This document shows positions 49,245-57,745 of a DNA stretch of 64,000 nt, piece after piece. Origin of the DNA: Streptomyces werraensis (lineage in GTDB: Bacteria; Actinomycetota; Actinomycetes; Streptomycetales; Streptomycetaceae); the NCBI GenBank assembly GCA_014656175.1, contig BNBX01000006.1, forward strand, positions 372,001-436,000. Direction: 5' to 3'. Position 1 is the first letter of the stretch, and every line of letters begins with the position of its first letter. The notes beneath the pieces were generated by a model. That model did not search any database and was not told the DNA's origin. It saw nothing but the letters and a program-made list of their open reading frames with translations. A program made the translations under genes and the position numbers.

Positions 49245-50102
49245 ATGAGGGTGTTTCTCACCGGCGGATCCGGATACATCGGCAGGGCGGCCATCAGCGC
49301 ACTGATCCGGCACGGACACACCGTGGAGGCCCTGGCCCGCAGCGACCGCGCCGCCGAAACCGTCCGTGCCCACGGCGCGACACCGGTACGCGGCGGGCTC
49401 AAGGACCTCGGCGAGCTGAACGCCGCGGCTGCCCGTGCGGAGGCCGTCGTCCACCTGGCGCAGGCCGCAACCGGTGCCGAGGATCTGGAGGCCGCCGCCG
49501 CCATGCAGGACGGCATCGGCAGCGGCCCCTACGTGCACACAGGCGGCACCTGGGTGTACGGCGACACCCAGGGCGTGGCGGACGAGAGCGCCCCGTGGAA
49601 CCCGCCGTCGCTGGTCGCCTGGCGCAAGCCCGTGGAGGACGCCGTCCTCGCACGCGCTCAGCGCGGTGGCCGCCCCGTCGTGGTACAGCCCGGACTGCTG
49701 TACGGCGGCGAGAGTCGTCTGATCGACATCTTCTTCACCACACCGGGCAAGGAGGCCGGCGCCATCCCCTACATCGGCGATGGGACCAACCGCTGGGCGC
49801 TGGTGCACATCGACGACATCGCCGAGCTGTACGTCGCCGCGCTCAAGGCTGAGCCGGGTTCGGTGTACGTCGGTGTCGGTGGTGTCAACCCCACCGCCGA
49901 GGAGTGCGCCCTGGCGCTCAGCCGGGCGGCGGGCATCGAGGGCAAGGTCGCCTCGATCAGCTTGGAACAGGCCCGTGAACAGATGGGCCCGATCGCCGAC
50001 GCCTTCGCGCTCGACCAGCAGTTCACTCCGGCCCGGGCCAGGGAGGAACTGGGCTGGACTCCCGCGCACACCGACCCGTTGGCCGTTCTCGCCCGTGGCT
50101 GA
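49245..50102 (+). CDS. NAD-dependent epimerase/dehydratase-like protein
   Basis: The product has 285 residues, an extended SDR of the atypical NmrA/epimerase kind: cofactor motif MRVFLTGGSGYIGRAAISAL, VVHLAQAATGAE, GTWVYGD, and PGLLYGG with WALVHIDDIAELYVAAL near residue 195. The YxxxK catalytic pair is not obvious, so it may bind NAD(P) without classical epimerase activity. The start at 49245 has CAGGAG 8 bases before it and begins the Rossmann strand. A hairpin follows, so the LysR gene downstream is a separate unit. Confidence 0.83.
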   Translation: MRVFLTGGSGYIGRAAISALIRHGHTVEALARSDRAAETVRAHGATPVRGGLKDLGELNAAAARAEAVVHLAQAATGAEDLEAAAAMQDGIGSGPYVHTGGTWVYGDTQGVADESAPWNPPSLVAWRKPVEDAVLARAQRGGRPVVVQPGLLYGGESRLIDIFFTTPGKEAGAIPYIGDGTNRWALVHIDDIAELYVAALKAEPGSVYVGVGGVNPTAEECALALSRAAGIEGKVASISLEQAREQMGPIADAFALDQQFTPARAREELGWTPAHTDPLAVLARG

Positions 50103-50109
50103 GCACGCC

Positions 50110-50147
50110 CGCGCATCGCTGCCCGACAGCGTCGGCGGCGATGCGCG
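50110..50147 (+). terminator. hairpin after the epimerase gene
   Basis: CGCGCATCGC (50110-50119) pairs with GCGATGCGCG (50138-50147) perfectly, 7 bases after the stop codon. The loop contains further GC pairing potential. Confidence 0.65.
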
Positions 50148-50268
50148 CCCGCCCGGTAGATTGGTGATCGACTGCCCTGGCCGTGCCGGAGGACGTCCAG
50201 GGCGGCCAGGGTCCACAGCGGCCGACCGATCGGGTGCGCCGTTCCGACAGAGCAGGCGGTGATTCCGG

Positions 50269-51168
50269 ATGGATCTTGATCTGCGGAAGCTGCGCTATTT
50301 CGTGGCCGTGGCGCAGGAACTCCATTTCGGACGGGCCGCGGAGCGGCTGCACATCGCCCAACCGGTACTGTCCCGGCAGATCCGCAGCCTTGAGGACGAC
50401 CTCGGAGCGGAGGTGTTCGACCGTGGCCGCCGCGGAACGCTGCTCACCCCGGCCGGAGAGCAACTGCTGGAGGACGCCCTTCCCTTGCTCGCCTCGGCCC
50501 AGGCACTGACGAGGCGCGTCAGATCGGCGGCCCAGGGCACCCAGGCGCTGACCATCGGCTTCATGCCCGGCATCACGGTCACCCCGGCCATGGTCGCCTT
50601 CACCGCGCACCATCCGGACGTCAGCGTGCGCCTGCTGCGCACCACGTGGGACGACCAGGTGGAGGTGCTGCTGGACGGCCGGGCCGACGTCAGCATCGTG
50701 CGCTTGCCCGTCGACCGCAAAGGTCTGCAGATGCGTCCGCTCTTCCGGGAGCCCCGCGTCGTCATGGTGCCGGCCGCGCACCCCTTGGCCGGCAGGACCT
50801 CGGTGAGTATCAAGGACCTCGCCGCCGAGCACCTGCTGCAGAATCCCGACGCCGTGCCCGAGTGGCGCGACGTGGCACAGGAACTGCAGGGCGGGCGGCG
50901 CCCCGAGGTCCCGGTGATCCTCCAGGTGGAGGAGAAGCTGGAAATGGTGGCGGCCGGAGCGGGAGTCTGCGTGCTCCCGCTGTCGACCGCCAATTTCTAC
51001 ACGCGGCCGGACGTGATCCCGCTGCGCGTGGAGGACATCGGCCCCAACCAGGTGGCCCTCGCCTGGGTGGCGGCCCGCCGCTCCCGCCTCGTCCACGACT
51101 TCGCCCAGGCCGCCACCGACACCCTCACCCGGCCCCACACCGAGGACCCGCCGCCGTCTTCGGACTGA
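50269..51168 (+). CDS. LysR-family transcriptional regulator
   Basis: The product has 299 residues. The helix-turn-helix occupies the first 60: MDLDLRKLRYFVAVAQELHF, GRAAERLHIAQPVLSRQIRS, LEDDLGAEVFDRG. The effector domain starts at about residue 90 (TQALTIGFMPGITVTPAMVA). ATG 50269 is at the family start. It follows the epimerase in the same direction, but a hairpin separates them. Effector and targets unknown. The roughly 290 bases after it hold no gene I can see. Confidence 0.92.
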   Translation: MDLDLRKLRYFVAVAQELHFGRAAERLHIAQPVLSRQIRSLEDDLGAEVFDRGRRGTLLTPAGEQLLEDALPLLASAQALTRRVRSAAQGTQALTIGFMPGITVTPAMVAFTAHHPDVSVRLLRTTWDDQVEVLLDGRADVSIVRLPVDRKGLQMRPLFREPRVVMVPAAHPLAGRTSVSIKDLAAEHLLQNPDAVPEWRDVAQELQGGRRPEVPVILQVEEKLEMVAAGAGVCVLPLSTANFYTRPDVIPLRVEDIGPNQVALAWVAARRSRLVHDFAQAATDTLTRPHTEDPPPSSD

Positions 51169-51457
51169 GCGGTTTCCACGCGGACCGGCCCCTCGACTCC
51201 AGCGAGGGTGGGGCGCTCGCCGGGCGAGGTCGTCGCCGCCCAGCGGCAACCGTGAACCCGCCTGAAGCAGGCCGCGCACGCTCTCGGGAGCCTGCGGCGG
51301 GTCGACAAGGCTCGCATGCGGGACAACCTCGGGCTGACCGGGGGCGTCCCGGCCACGGCCGCAGTGGTCGGTGAGTGCACGACCAGCGGCCGCTCGGTCA
51401 GCTGCCGCAACCGCCCCAGGTTGGTGGCACGGGAGCGGCTGCATGGCTCCGGGCCCT

Positions 51458-52045
51458 TCAGCCAGAGGCTTCGACGAGGCTGAGCAACACGGTGGTGATG
51501 GTCGATCGAGCCAGTTCTGGGCTGATCGTTTCACGGGCGGCCGCATAGCCGAGCGCGTCCGCGGCGCCTACGAAGGCGATGGCTGCTTCCTCGCTGAGGT
51601 CCGCATCGCCGTCGGCGCTTCGTATGGCGTGCCGACAGATGTCCACGTAGCGGCGTTCGGATTCCCGCTTGGCTTCGTCGAGGGCTGGTGTGCCGGCGAG
51701 TGCGGCCGCCACTCCGCTGAGCTCGACGCCCTGGGAGACGATGCACGCGACGTGGGCCGTCGCGATCGCTTCGACCCGCTGCCGCAGATCCGGCGGCGTG
51801 TGTGCCAGCGCAGCATGCAGGTCGGCGAGGTGCCGATGGTCGAAGTCCTGGTACAGCGACAGGAGAAGCGCCGAGCGCGAGGAGAAGTGATCGTAGACGA
51901 CGGGCTTGGAGATCCCTGCTCTGCTCGCCAGGTACGCGAGCGTGAGCGCGTCCGTACCTTCGGTGGCGATCACGTCGCGGGCAATGCCGACGAGCTGCGC
52001 CCGCCGCTCGGCACTGGAAAGTCGTCGCTCGGCCATGCCCGGCAT
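51458..52045 (-). CDS. TetR-family transcriptional regulator
   Basis: The product has 195 residues from ATG 52045; ATG 52036 and GTG 52057 are in-frame options. The helix-turn-helix: RRAQLVGIARDVIATEGTDA, LTLAYLASRAGISKPVVYDH, FSSRSALLLSLYQDF. The C-terminal ligand domain follows. It is divergent from the flavodoxin-fold oxidoreductase gene at 52119, with a 10-bp inverted repeat between them. It probably represses that gene and responds to a quinone or electrophile. Confidence 0.9.
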   Translation of the reverse strand: MPGMAERRLSSAERRAQLVGIARDVIATEGTDALTLAYLASRAGISKPVVYDHFSSRSALLLSLYQDFDHRHLADLHAALAHTPPDLRQRVEAIATAHVACIVSQGVELSGVAAALAGTPALDEAKRESERRYVDICRHAIRSADGDADLSEEAAIAFVGAADALGYAAARETISPELARSTITTVLLSLVEASG

Positions 52046-52061
52046 TCTCTCACCCACGAGT

Positions 52062-52094
52062 AACCTACTACCAGTAAGCTACTAGTAGTAGGTT
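52062..52094. promoter_or_regulatory. TetR operator
   Basis: AACCTACTAC (52062-52071) and GTAGTAGGTT (52085-52094) form a perfect 10-bp inverted repeat around a 13-base centre that itself repeats the CTACTA unit. It lies between the divergent TetR-type and oxidoreductase genes, and could bind two dimers. Confidence 0.75.
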
Positions 52095-52118
52095 GTCTCC
52101 GAGGGAGAGAAGCTGTCG

Positions 52119-52724
52119 ATGCACGCCCTGCTGGTCGCCGCGAACCCTGACCCTTCGTCTCTCACACATCATGTGAGGGAAAAGCTCGAGGCGGCACTCC
52201 ATCCCGTGTCCGTCGAGGCCGCCGACCTGGCCAGGGAGCGGTTCGATCCCGCGTTCACCCTGGCGGACCGACGGGCCTACCAGGGGAGCGGCACCTATCC
52301 GGCCGACATCGTGAGAGAGCACCGCCGTCTCGAACGTGCCACCGATCTTGTGTTGATCTTCCCTGTGTACTGGTGGTCGATGCCCGCGCTGCTGAAGGGT
52401 TGGATAGACCGCGTCTTCGTCAACGGCTGGGCCTTCGAGCACTCCCCGGCTTCGGGTCTGCGACCGAAGCTTCAGGCGCTCACCACCCACCTTCTGCCCA
52501 TCGCCGGCGGCGACTCCGGCGCATATGAGCGCCACGGGTACGAGGAAGCGCTGCGAACGCAGATCGAGCACGGGATCGTCGACTACTGCGGCAGCCGGCG
52601 TGGTGCCACGGCGTTCGTCTACGAGTCCGAGCAGCCTTCCTCGGAGGCCACGGCGCGGAGTGTCGACCACGCAGTGCGCATCATCAGTGGAGCCATTCAT
52701 GCACGCTCGCGGGCGCTGCTCTGA
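52119..52724 (+). CDS. flavodoxin-fold NAD(P)H:quinone oxidoreductase
   Basis: The product has 201 residues. Motifs of the NQO1/KefF-like group: MHALLVAANPDPSSLTHHVR at the FMN/FAD loop, DLVLIFPVYWWSMPALLKGW, and IDRVFVNGWAFEH. It should carry out two-electron reduction of quinones with NAD(P)H and bound flavin, protecting against quinone stress. GAGGGAGAG lies upstream of ATG 52119. Control by the divergent TetR-type protein is likely. Confidence 0.88.
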   Translation: MHALLVAANPDPSSLTHHVREKLEAALHPVSVEAADLARERFDPAFTLADRRAYQGSGTYPADIVREHRRLERATDLVLIFPVYWWSMPALLKGWIDRVFVNGWAFEHSPASGLRPKLQALTTHLLPIAGGDSGAYERHGYEEALRTQIEHGIVDYCGSRRGATAFVYESEQPSSEATARSVDHAVRIISGAIHARSRALL

Positions 52725-52971
52725 GACCGTGTTCCGGTTGGCGGGTCGGCAGTAGTCGGTGCGGGCTGCGACGCTGCCGACGAAGGCCCGGCCGGGAGAC
52801 CGTTCTCACCGTGAGCGCCGGGCTCGTCGAGGACGACACACCGGCGCAGGTGCATTCCGAGGCGACCGTGAGGTGGCGCCGCCAGGTATGCACAACGACG
52901 TCGCCGACGGGCACCCTCGAGCGTCCGGCGCGCCCCGGTCCACCTGGGCGGGCCGAACGCTAAGGGGTGTC

Positions 52972-53841
52972 TTACGCGTCACCGTCCAGGACTTGGCGCA
53001 GACGGAGCGCGAACTCGTCCGGCTTCCCCGGGTATCCGAACTCCCCACCGCAGAAGCCGCCATGATGGCTCGGGAACACGACCACCTTCAGCCCGAGGAG
53101 TTCAGCTGCCGCGGCGGAGGTGCGTGCCGTCAGCAGGTTCTCGGACTCCTCACCCACCGCGATCACCACGCGGGTCGGCGCGGCGGAGATCGCGTCGGCG
53201 TCCGGCCGATAGCCGCTGACCGCCCACGACCGGTCCGACAGCAGGGGATCGTCGCGCGAGCCGTCGTCCTCGGTGGGCATCCCGAACGCGGCGGGGTCGG
53301 CCGGGGGCTGTGCGAAGTACGCGTCGGTGAACTCGCCCGCCCACGAGGTCATGGCCACGAACGCCGCCATCCCGGCCCCCCACCCCCGCTTCTCGTACGC
53401 TTCCCGAACCCTGGCCCGCGCCCGCACGGCTGCGGGGCCGTCCGGTGTCAGGGTGATGAGCGGCGGCTCGTGCGCCACCAGCGTGGTCACGTCCGAGGGG
53501 TACTTCTCGACCACCGCGAGCGCGGTGACCGCTCCGCCGCTGCTGGCGAACATCTCGACGGGCCCGGCCCCGAGCGCCTCGATGACGGCGTGCACGTCGT
53601 CGGCCTGGGTCCGCGGTGTGTGGTCGGTTCGTCCGTCCTTGCGGACACTGCGGCCGAGGCCGCGCGGGTCATAGGTGACGACGGTCCGCTCGGGGAAGCG
53701 CGAGGCGAGCGTGGCGAAGCCGGAAGCGTCCATGGGCTGCCCGATCATCATCAAGGGCGGACGTCCGTCACTGGCCGGCAGCGGCCCTCGCACGTCGTAG
53801 ACGAGGTCCGCGCCGGCTGTCTCAAGAGTGTGCGTCTTCAT
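52972..53841 (-). CDS. alpha/beta hydrolase
   Basis: The product has 289 residues. The nucleophile elbow is MFASSGGAVTALAVVEKYP near residue 100, the oxyanion region PPLMMIGQPMDASGFATLAS, strand TVVTYDPRGLGRSVR, and the likely catalytic His in VVFPSHHGGFCGGEFGYPG near 265. Typical of the small-substrate esterase/epoxide hydrolase-like group. It is convergent with the oxidoreductase gene. Substrate unknown. Confidence 0.88.
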   Translation of the reverse strand: MKTHTLETAGADLVYDVRGPLPASDGRPPLMMIGQPMDASGFATLASRFPERTVVTYDPRGLGRSVRKDGRTDHTPRTQADDVHAVIEALGAGPVEMFASSGGAVTALAVVEKYPSDVTTLVAHEPPLITLTPDGPAAVRARARVREAYEKRGWGAGMAAFVAMTSWAGEFTDAYFAQPPADPAAFGMPTEDDGSRDDPLLSDRSWAVSGYRPDADAISAAPTRVVIAVGEESENLLTARTSAAAAELLGLKVVVFPSHHGGFCGGEFGYPGKPDEFALRLRQVLDGDA

Positions 53842-54388
53842 GCCCTTTCCGACCGACCCCGCCGCGGAAACTCATCGGTGCGGCTTGCGTCGGGCGGCCT
53901 CAGCGGTGGTGCGGTGTCACCGGCACGGCGTCCGGCTCCTCCGCGTCTTCGCCCGGGCCGTCGCCGCCCGGTGCGGGCCCGGGTGCGCTGTCGCGCTCGC
54001 CGTCGGCCATGGCACGGCTCCGGGCGGAGCAGTCGGGCGGCATCGCGCATGGGTGCCCGGCGCGGGCGACAGGGAGTCGGCAGGCGCCCCTTCCGGGGGA
54101 GAGGACGGTCCTGACGACACGGCGTGCGCGCTGCGGGGCACCGAGGACGGTCCCGACAAGTGACGATCGGGTCGGCGAGATGGAGGCGGCCCGCGTAACC
54201 GCGCCCCGCCGCAGACCCGTTCACTCCGGTGCGCACGGCGCGCAGGGCACGCCCCTGAGCACTCCATCAATACTCTGTGCGCCCTTTCTGGTGCGGAGAG
54301 CGACGGAAATGATGAGCGCACCACACAGGAACCAGGCGATCCACGGCCCTCGGTCGGCGACCGGGCGGGTCGTGGCGAAGGAGGCCAG
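53842..54388. other. 547-bp region between the hydrolase and the furan gene set
   Basis: Apart from the doubtful small frame at 53900-54010 I see no gene. The segment 54260-54330 is less GC-rich and may hold the promoter of the gene at 54389. Confidence 0.4.
53900..54010 (-). CDS. possible 36-residue acidic peptide
   Basis: An ATG at 54010 with GGAG 7 bases before it opens a frame reading MADGERDSAPGPAPGGDGPG and ending DAVPVTPHHR. It is acidic and disordered in character, unlike chance Arg-rich frames nearby, but no family is known and the signal is weak. Confidence 0.25.
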   Translation of the reverse strand: MADGERDSAPGPAPGGDGPGEDAEEPDAVPVTPHHR

Positions 54389-55144
54389 GTGTTGCTTCTC
54401 ATCTCCCCGGACGGTGTCGAGGAAGCGCTCGACTGCGCCAAGGCGGCGCAACACCTCGACATCGTCGACGTCAAGAAGCCCGACGAGGGCTCTCTCGGCG
54501 CGAACTTCCCCTGGGTCATCAGGGAGATACGCGAAGCGGTCCCGGCGGACAAGCCGGTGTCCGCGACCGTGGGAGATGTCCCCTACAAGCCCGGCACGGT
54601 GGCTCAGGCCGCTCTCGGCGCGGTCGTCTCCGGAGCCACGTACATCAAGGTCGGACTCTACGGATGCACGACCCCTGACCAGGGCATCGACGTCATGCGC
54701 GCCGTCGTCCGGGCGGTGAAGGAGCACAACCCGGACGCACTCGTCGTCGCCTCGGGCTATGCCGACGCCCACCGGATCGGCTGCGTCAACCCGCTCGCGG
54801 TGCCCGACATCGCGGCCCGCTCCGGCGCCGACGCGGCCATGCTGGACACCGCAGTGAAGGACGGGACGCGGTTGTTCGACCATGTTCCGCCCGACGTCTG
54901 CGCCGAGTTCGTCCGGCTGGCCCACGGGTCCGGCCGGCTCGCGGCCCTCGCGGGCAGTGTCCGGCACGACGACCTCGGCGAACTCACCCGCATCGGTACG
55001 GACATCGTCGGCGTACGGGGAGCGGTCTGCGAGGGCGGCGACCGCAACGCCGGCAGGATCCAGCCGCATCTGGTGGCCGCCTTCCGGGCGGAGATGGACC
55101 GGCACGACCGGGAGCGCGCCGCCGGCCTTCCCACAGCGCGCTGA
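54389..55144 (+). CDS. (5-formylfuran-3-yl)methyl phosphate synthase, MfnB family
   Basis: The product has 251 residues from GTG 54389, with AAGGAGG before it. MfnB makes the furan 4-(hydroxymethyl)-2-furancarboxaldehyde phosphate from two glyceraldehyde 3-phosphates in methanofuran synthesis. Active-site-like segments are present: DIVDVKKPDEGSLGANFPWV (Lys29/Lys30), ATVGDVPYKPG, YIKVGLYG, and MLDTAVKDGTRLFDH. Length and motifs fit the family throughout. Three oxidoreductase/methyltransferase genes follow closely. Since actinomycetes do not make methanofuran as far as I know, the furan here probably enters a different small metabolite. Confidence 0.87.
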   Translation: MLLLISPDGVEEALDCAKAAQHLDIVDVKKPDEGSLGANFPWVIREIREAVPADKPVSATVGDVPYKPGTVAQAALGAVVSGATYIKVGLYGCTTPDQGIDVMRAVVRAVKEHNPDALVVASGYADAHRIGCVNPLAVPDIAARSGADAAMLDTAVKDGTRLFDHVPPDVCAEFVRLAHGSGRLAALAGSVRHDDLGELTRIGTDIVGVRGAVCEGGDRNAGRIQPHLVAAFRAEMDRHDRERAAGLPTAR

Positions 55145-55152
55145 CCGCCGCC

Positions 55153-56556
55153 ATGCCGACCATTGAGCCCGAGCGCGTGCCCGGCCCCGGGGCGGCCGGC
55201 TTCCCCGTCGTCGACCCGGCCACCGGCGAAGCGTACGACGAGGCACCCGACCAGCAGCCGGGCGAACTGGACACCGTGATCGACCGCGCGCAGCGGGCCT
55301 GGAGCGGCTGGCGGGCCGACCCCGCCGCGCGCACCACCGCGTTGCGTGCGGCGGCCGACGCGGTGGAGGCGGCCGGCGAGGACCTCGCCCGGTCGCTCAC
55401 CCGGGAACAGGGCAAGCCCCTGGCCGAGTCGCACGCGGAGGTCGCCCGTACGGCGGCCCGTCTGCGCTACTTCGCGGACCTCGCTCCCCGGACCCGGCCG
55501 ATCGACGACGGCCGGCCGGTGCGCAGCGAGGTCCGGTGGCGGTCGCTCGGACCCGTCGCCGCGATCGTGCCGTGGAACTTTCCTCTGCAGCTCGCGGCGG
55601 CGAAGTTCGCGCCCGCCCTGGCCGCCGGCAACACCGTCGTCCTCAAACCCTCTCCGTTCACCCCACTGACCACCCGGATGCTGGGGTCTGTCCTCGCCGC
55701 AGTCCTGCCCGAGGACGTCCTGACCGTCGTCACCGGCCGCGAACCCTTGGGTGCCCGTCTCGTGTCCCATCCGGGCTTCCGCCATGTCACGTTCACCGGA
55801 TCGGTGTCCACCGGGCGGGCCGTCGCCCGGGCGGCGGCGGCCTCGCTCGCCCGGGTGACGCTGGAGCTGGGCGGCAACGACGCGGCCGTCCTGCTCGACG
55901 ACGTCGACGTGGAACGGATCGCCGACCGGCTGTTCTGGGCGGCGTTCCGCAACTGCGGACAGGTCTGCATGGCGGTCAAACGCCTCTACGTCCCCGCCCG
56001 GCTGTACGCCGACGTCGTGGAAGCCCTCGCCCAGCGGGCGAAGACCGTCGCCGTCGGGCCCGGCCTGGACCCCGCGACCGAACTGGGCCCGGTCAACAAC
56101 GTCCCGCAGTTGGCCCGCGTCGAGGGGCTCACACGGCAGGCACTGGCGGACGGCGCGCGGGCCGCGGCGGGCGGCCACCGGCTGGACGGGCCGGGCTACT
56201 TCTTCGCACCCACCGTCCTCGTCGACGTGCCGCCCGACAGCCCGGTGGTGACCGGGGAACAGTTCGGACCGGTGCTGCCGGTGCTTCCGTACCGGAGTCT
56301 CGACGAAGCCGTCGAGGCCGCCAACGGCACCGGCTTCGGTCTGGGCGGCTCCGTGTGGGGCACCGATCTCGACCGCGCCGAGGCGGTGGCCGAGCGGCTC
56401 GACTGCGGCACCGCCTGGGTCAACCACCACGCGGAACTGTCCCTGGCCCAGCCCTTCGCTGGCGTCAAGGACAGCGGCGTCGGTGTCGCGGGCGGGCCGT
56501 GGGGGTTGTACGGCAACCTCCAGCCGTTCGTCGTCCACCGCCCGCGGGAGGCGTGA
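55153..56556 (+). CDS. NAD(P)-dependent aldehyde dehydrogenase
   Basis: The product has 467 residues, 8 bases after the furan synthase gene. Motifs: WNFPLQLAAAKFAPALAAGN (cofactor entry), FTGSVSTGRAV, the general base Glu in TLELGGNDAAVL, and the catalytic Cys in FRNCGQVCMAVKR near residue 275. It resembles succinate-semialdehyde/aromatic aldehyde dehydrogenases. In this setting it could oxidise the furaldehyde to a furoic acid; that is inference from position. Coupled to its neighbours by tight spacing (3 bases to the next gene). Confidence 0.9.
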   Translation: MPTIEPERVPGPGAAGFPVVDPATGEAYDEAPDQQPGELDTVIDRAQRAWSGWRADPAARTTALRAAADAVEAAGEDLARSLTREQGKPLAESHAEVARTAARLRYFADLAPRTRPIDDGRPVRSEVRWRSLGPVAAIVPWNFPLQLAAAKFAPALAAGNTVVLKPSPFTPLTTRMLGSVLAAVLPEDVLTVVTGREPLGARLVSHPGFRHVTFTGSVSTGRAVARAAAASLARVTLELGGNDAAVLLDDVDVERIADRLFWAAFRNCGQVCMAVKRLYVPARLYADVVEALAQRAKTVAVGPGLDPATELGPVNNVPQLARVEGLTRQALADGARAAAGGHRLDGPGYFFAPTVLVDVPPDSPVVTGEQFGPVLPVLPYRSLDEAVEAANGTGFGLGGSVWGTDLDRAEAVAERLDCGTAWVNHHAELSLAQPFAGVKDSGVGVAGGPWGLYGNLQPFVVHRPREA

Positions 56557-56559
56557 CAC

Positions 56560-57666
56560 ATGAGATTCCAGGCAGCCGTACTGCGCTCGTACGACGCCCC
56601 GTTCACCATGGAGGAGGTGGTTCTGCGGACCGAGCCGGCCGTCGGCGAGATCCTGGTCGAGATCGCGGGCACCGGAATGTGCCGGACCGATCTCGCGGTC
56701 CGGCGATCGGCCGGCCGGAGCCCGGTGCCCGCCGTCCTCGGCCACGAGGGCGCCGGGGTCGTGGTGCGCACGGGAGGCGGCACGGACAACGGGATCGGCG
56801 TCGGTGACCACGTCGTGCTCAGCTTCGACTCCTGCGGGCACTGCCCGACCTGCCGCGGCGCGGCCCCCGCCTACTGCGACTCCTTCGCCTCCCTCAACCT
56901 CTTCGGAGGACGCGAGGAGGAGCCGGCCCGGCTCACCGACGCGTCCGGCGGGGCGCTGGCACCCCGCTGGTTCGGGCAGTCCTCGTTCGCCGAATACGCT
57001 CTCGTCTCCGCTCGCAACGCCGTACGGGTCGATCCCGCACTGCCGCTCGAACTGCTCGGCCCCCTCGGCTGCGGCTCCCTCACCGGTGCCGGAGCCGTGC
57101 TGAACACCTTCGGCGCCGGTCCCGGTGACCCGCTCGTCGTCCTCGGCGCGGGTGCCGTCGGCCTGACCGCGGTCATGGCGGCGACTGCCGCGGGCGCGCC
57201 TGCCGTGGCAGTCGACCGGCATCCCGAGAGGCTCGCCGCGGCCGAACGGTTCGGCGCGATCCCACTGCCCGCCGCCTCACCCGACCTGCCCGGGCGGATC
57301 CGGCGGCTGACCGACGGCGGCGCCCGCTACGCGCTGGACACCACCGCCTCACCCCTGCTCATCAACCAGGCGCTCCACGCGCTGCGCCCCACCGGCACCC
57401 TCGGACTGGTGGCGCGCCTCCACGGCCCGCTCACCCTCGAACCGGGCACTCTCGACCGAGGCCGCAGCGTGCGCCACATCTGCGAAGGGGACGCCGTGCC
57501 CGCGCTGTTGATCCCCCGGCTGATCGGACTGTGGCGGGCGGGACGCTTCCCTTTCGAGCAGTTGATCCGCACCTACCCCCTGTCCGACATCAACGAGGCC
57601 GAACGTGACTGCGACGCGGGCCGTACGGTCAAACCCGTCCTGCTCCCGGACAGGGCGAGCAAATGA
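56560..57666 (+). CDS. zinc-dependent aryl-alcohol dehydrogenase-like enzyme
   Basis: The product has 368 residues. Catalytic zinc ligands: Cys in GTGMCRTDLAVRR and His-Glu in VLGHEGAGVV; structural zinc: SCGHCPTCRGAAPAYC; Rossmann motif LGAGAVGLTAVMA near residue 195. It resembles benzyl/aryl alcohol dehydrogenases of the XylB type, which interconvert ring-bearing alcohols and aldehydes. With the furan synthase and aldehyde dehydrogenase it could adjust the oxidation state of a hydroxymethyl or formyl group on a furan. Confidence 0.88.
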   Translation: MRFQAAVLRSYDAPFTMEEVVLRTEPAVGEILVEIAGTGMCRTDLAVRRSAGRSPVPAVLGHEGAGVVVRTGGGTDNGIGVGDHVVLSFDSCGHCPTCRGAAPAYCDSFASLNLFGGREEEPARLTDASGGALAPRWFGQSSFAEYALVSARNAVRVDPALPLELLGPLGCGSLTGAGAVLNTFGAGPGDPLVVLGAGAVGLTAVMAATAAGAPAVAVDRHPERLAAAERFGAIPLPAASPDLPGRIRRLTDGGARYALDTTASPLLINQALHALRPTGTLGLVARLHGPLTLEPGTLDRGRSVRHICEGDAVPALLIPRLIGLWRAGRFPFEQLIRTYPLSDINEAERDCDAGRTVKPVLLPDRASK

Positions 57667-57745
57667 CCGAGGCCCGCGGCACCGGGCGCCCATCCAGCCC
57701 GACCCATGACATCTCGCAGTTCCTACTCCCGCCGACGGAGGCAGC

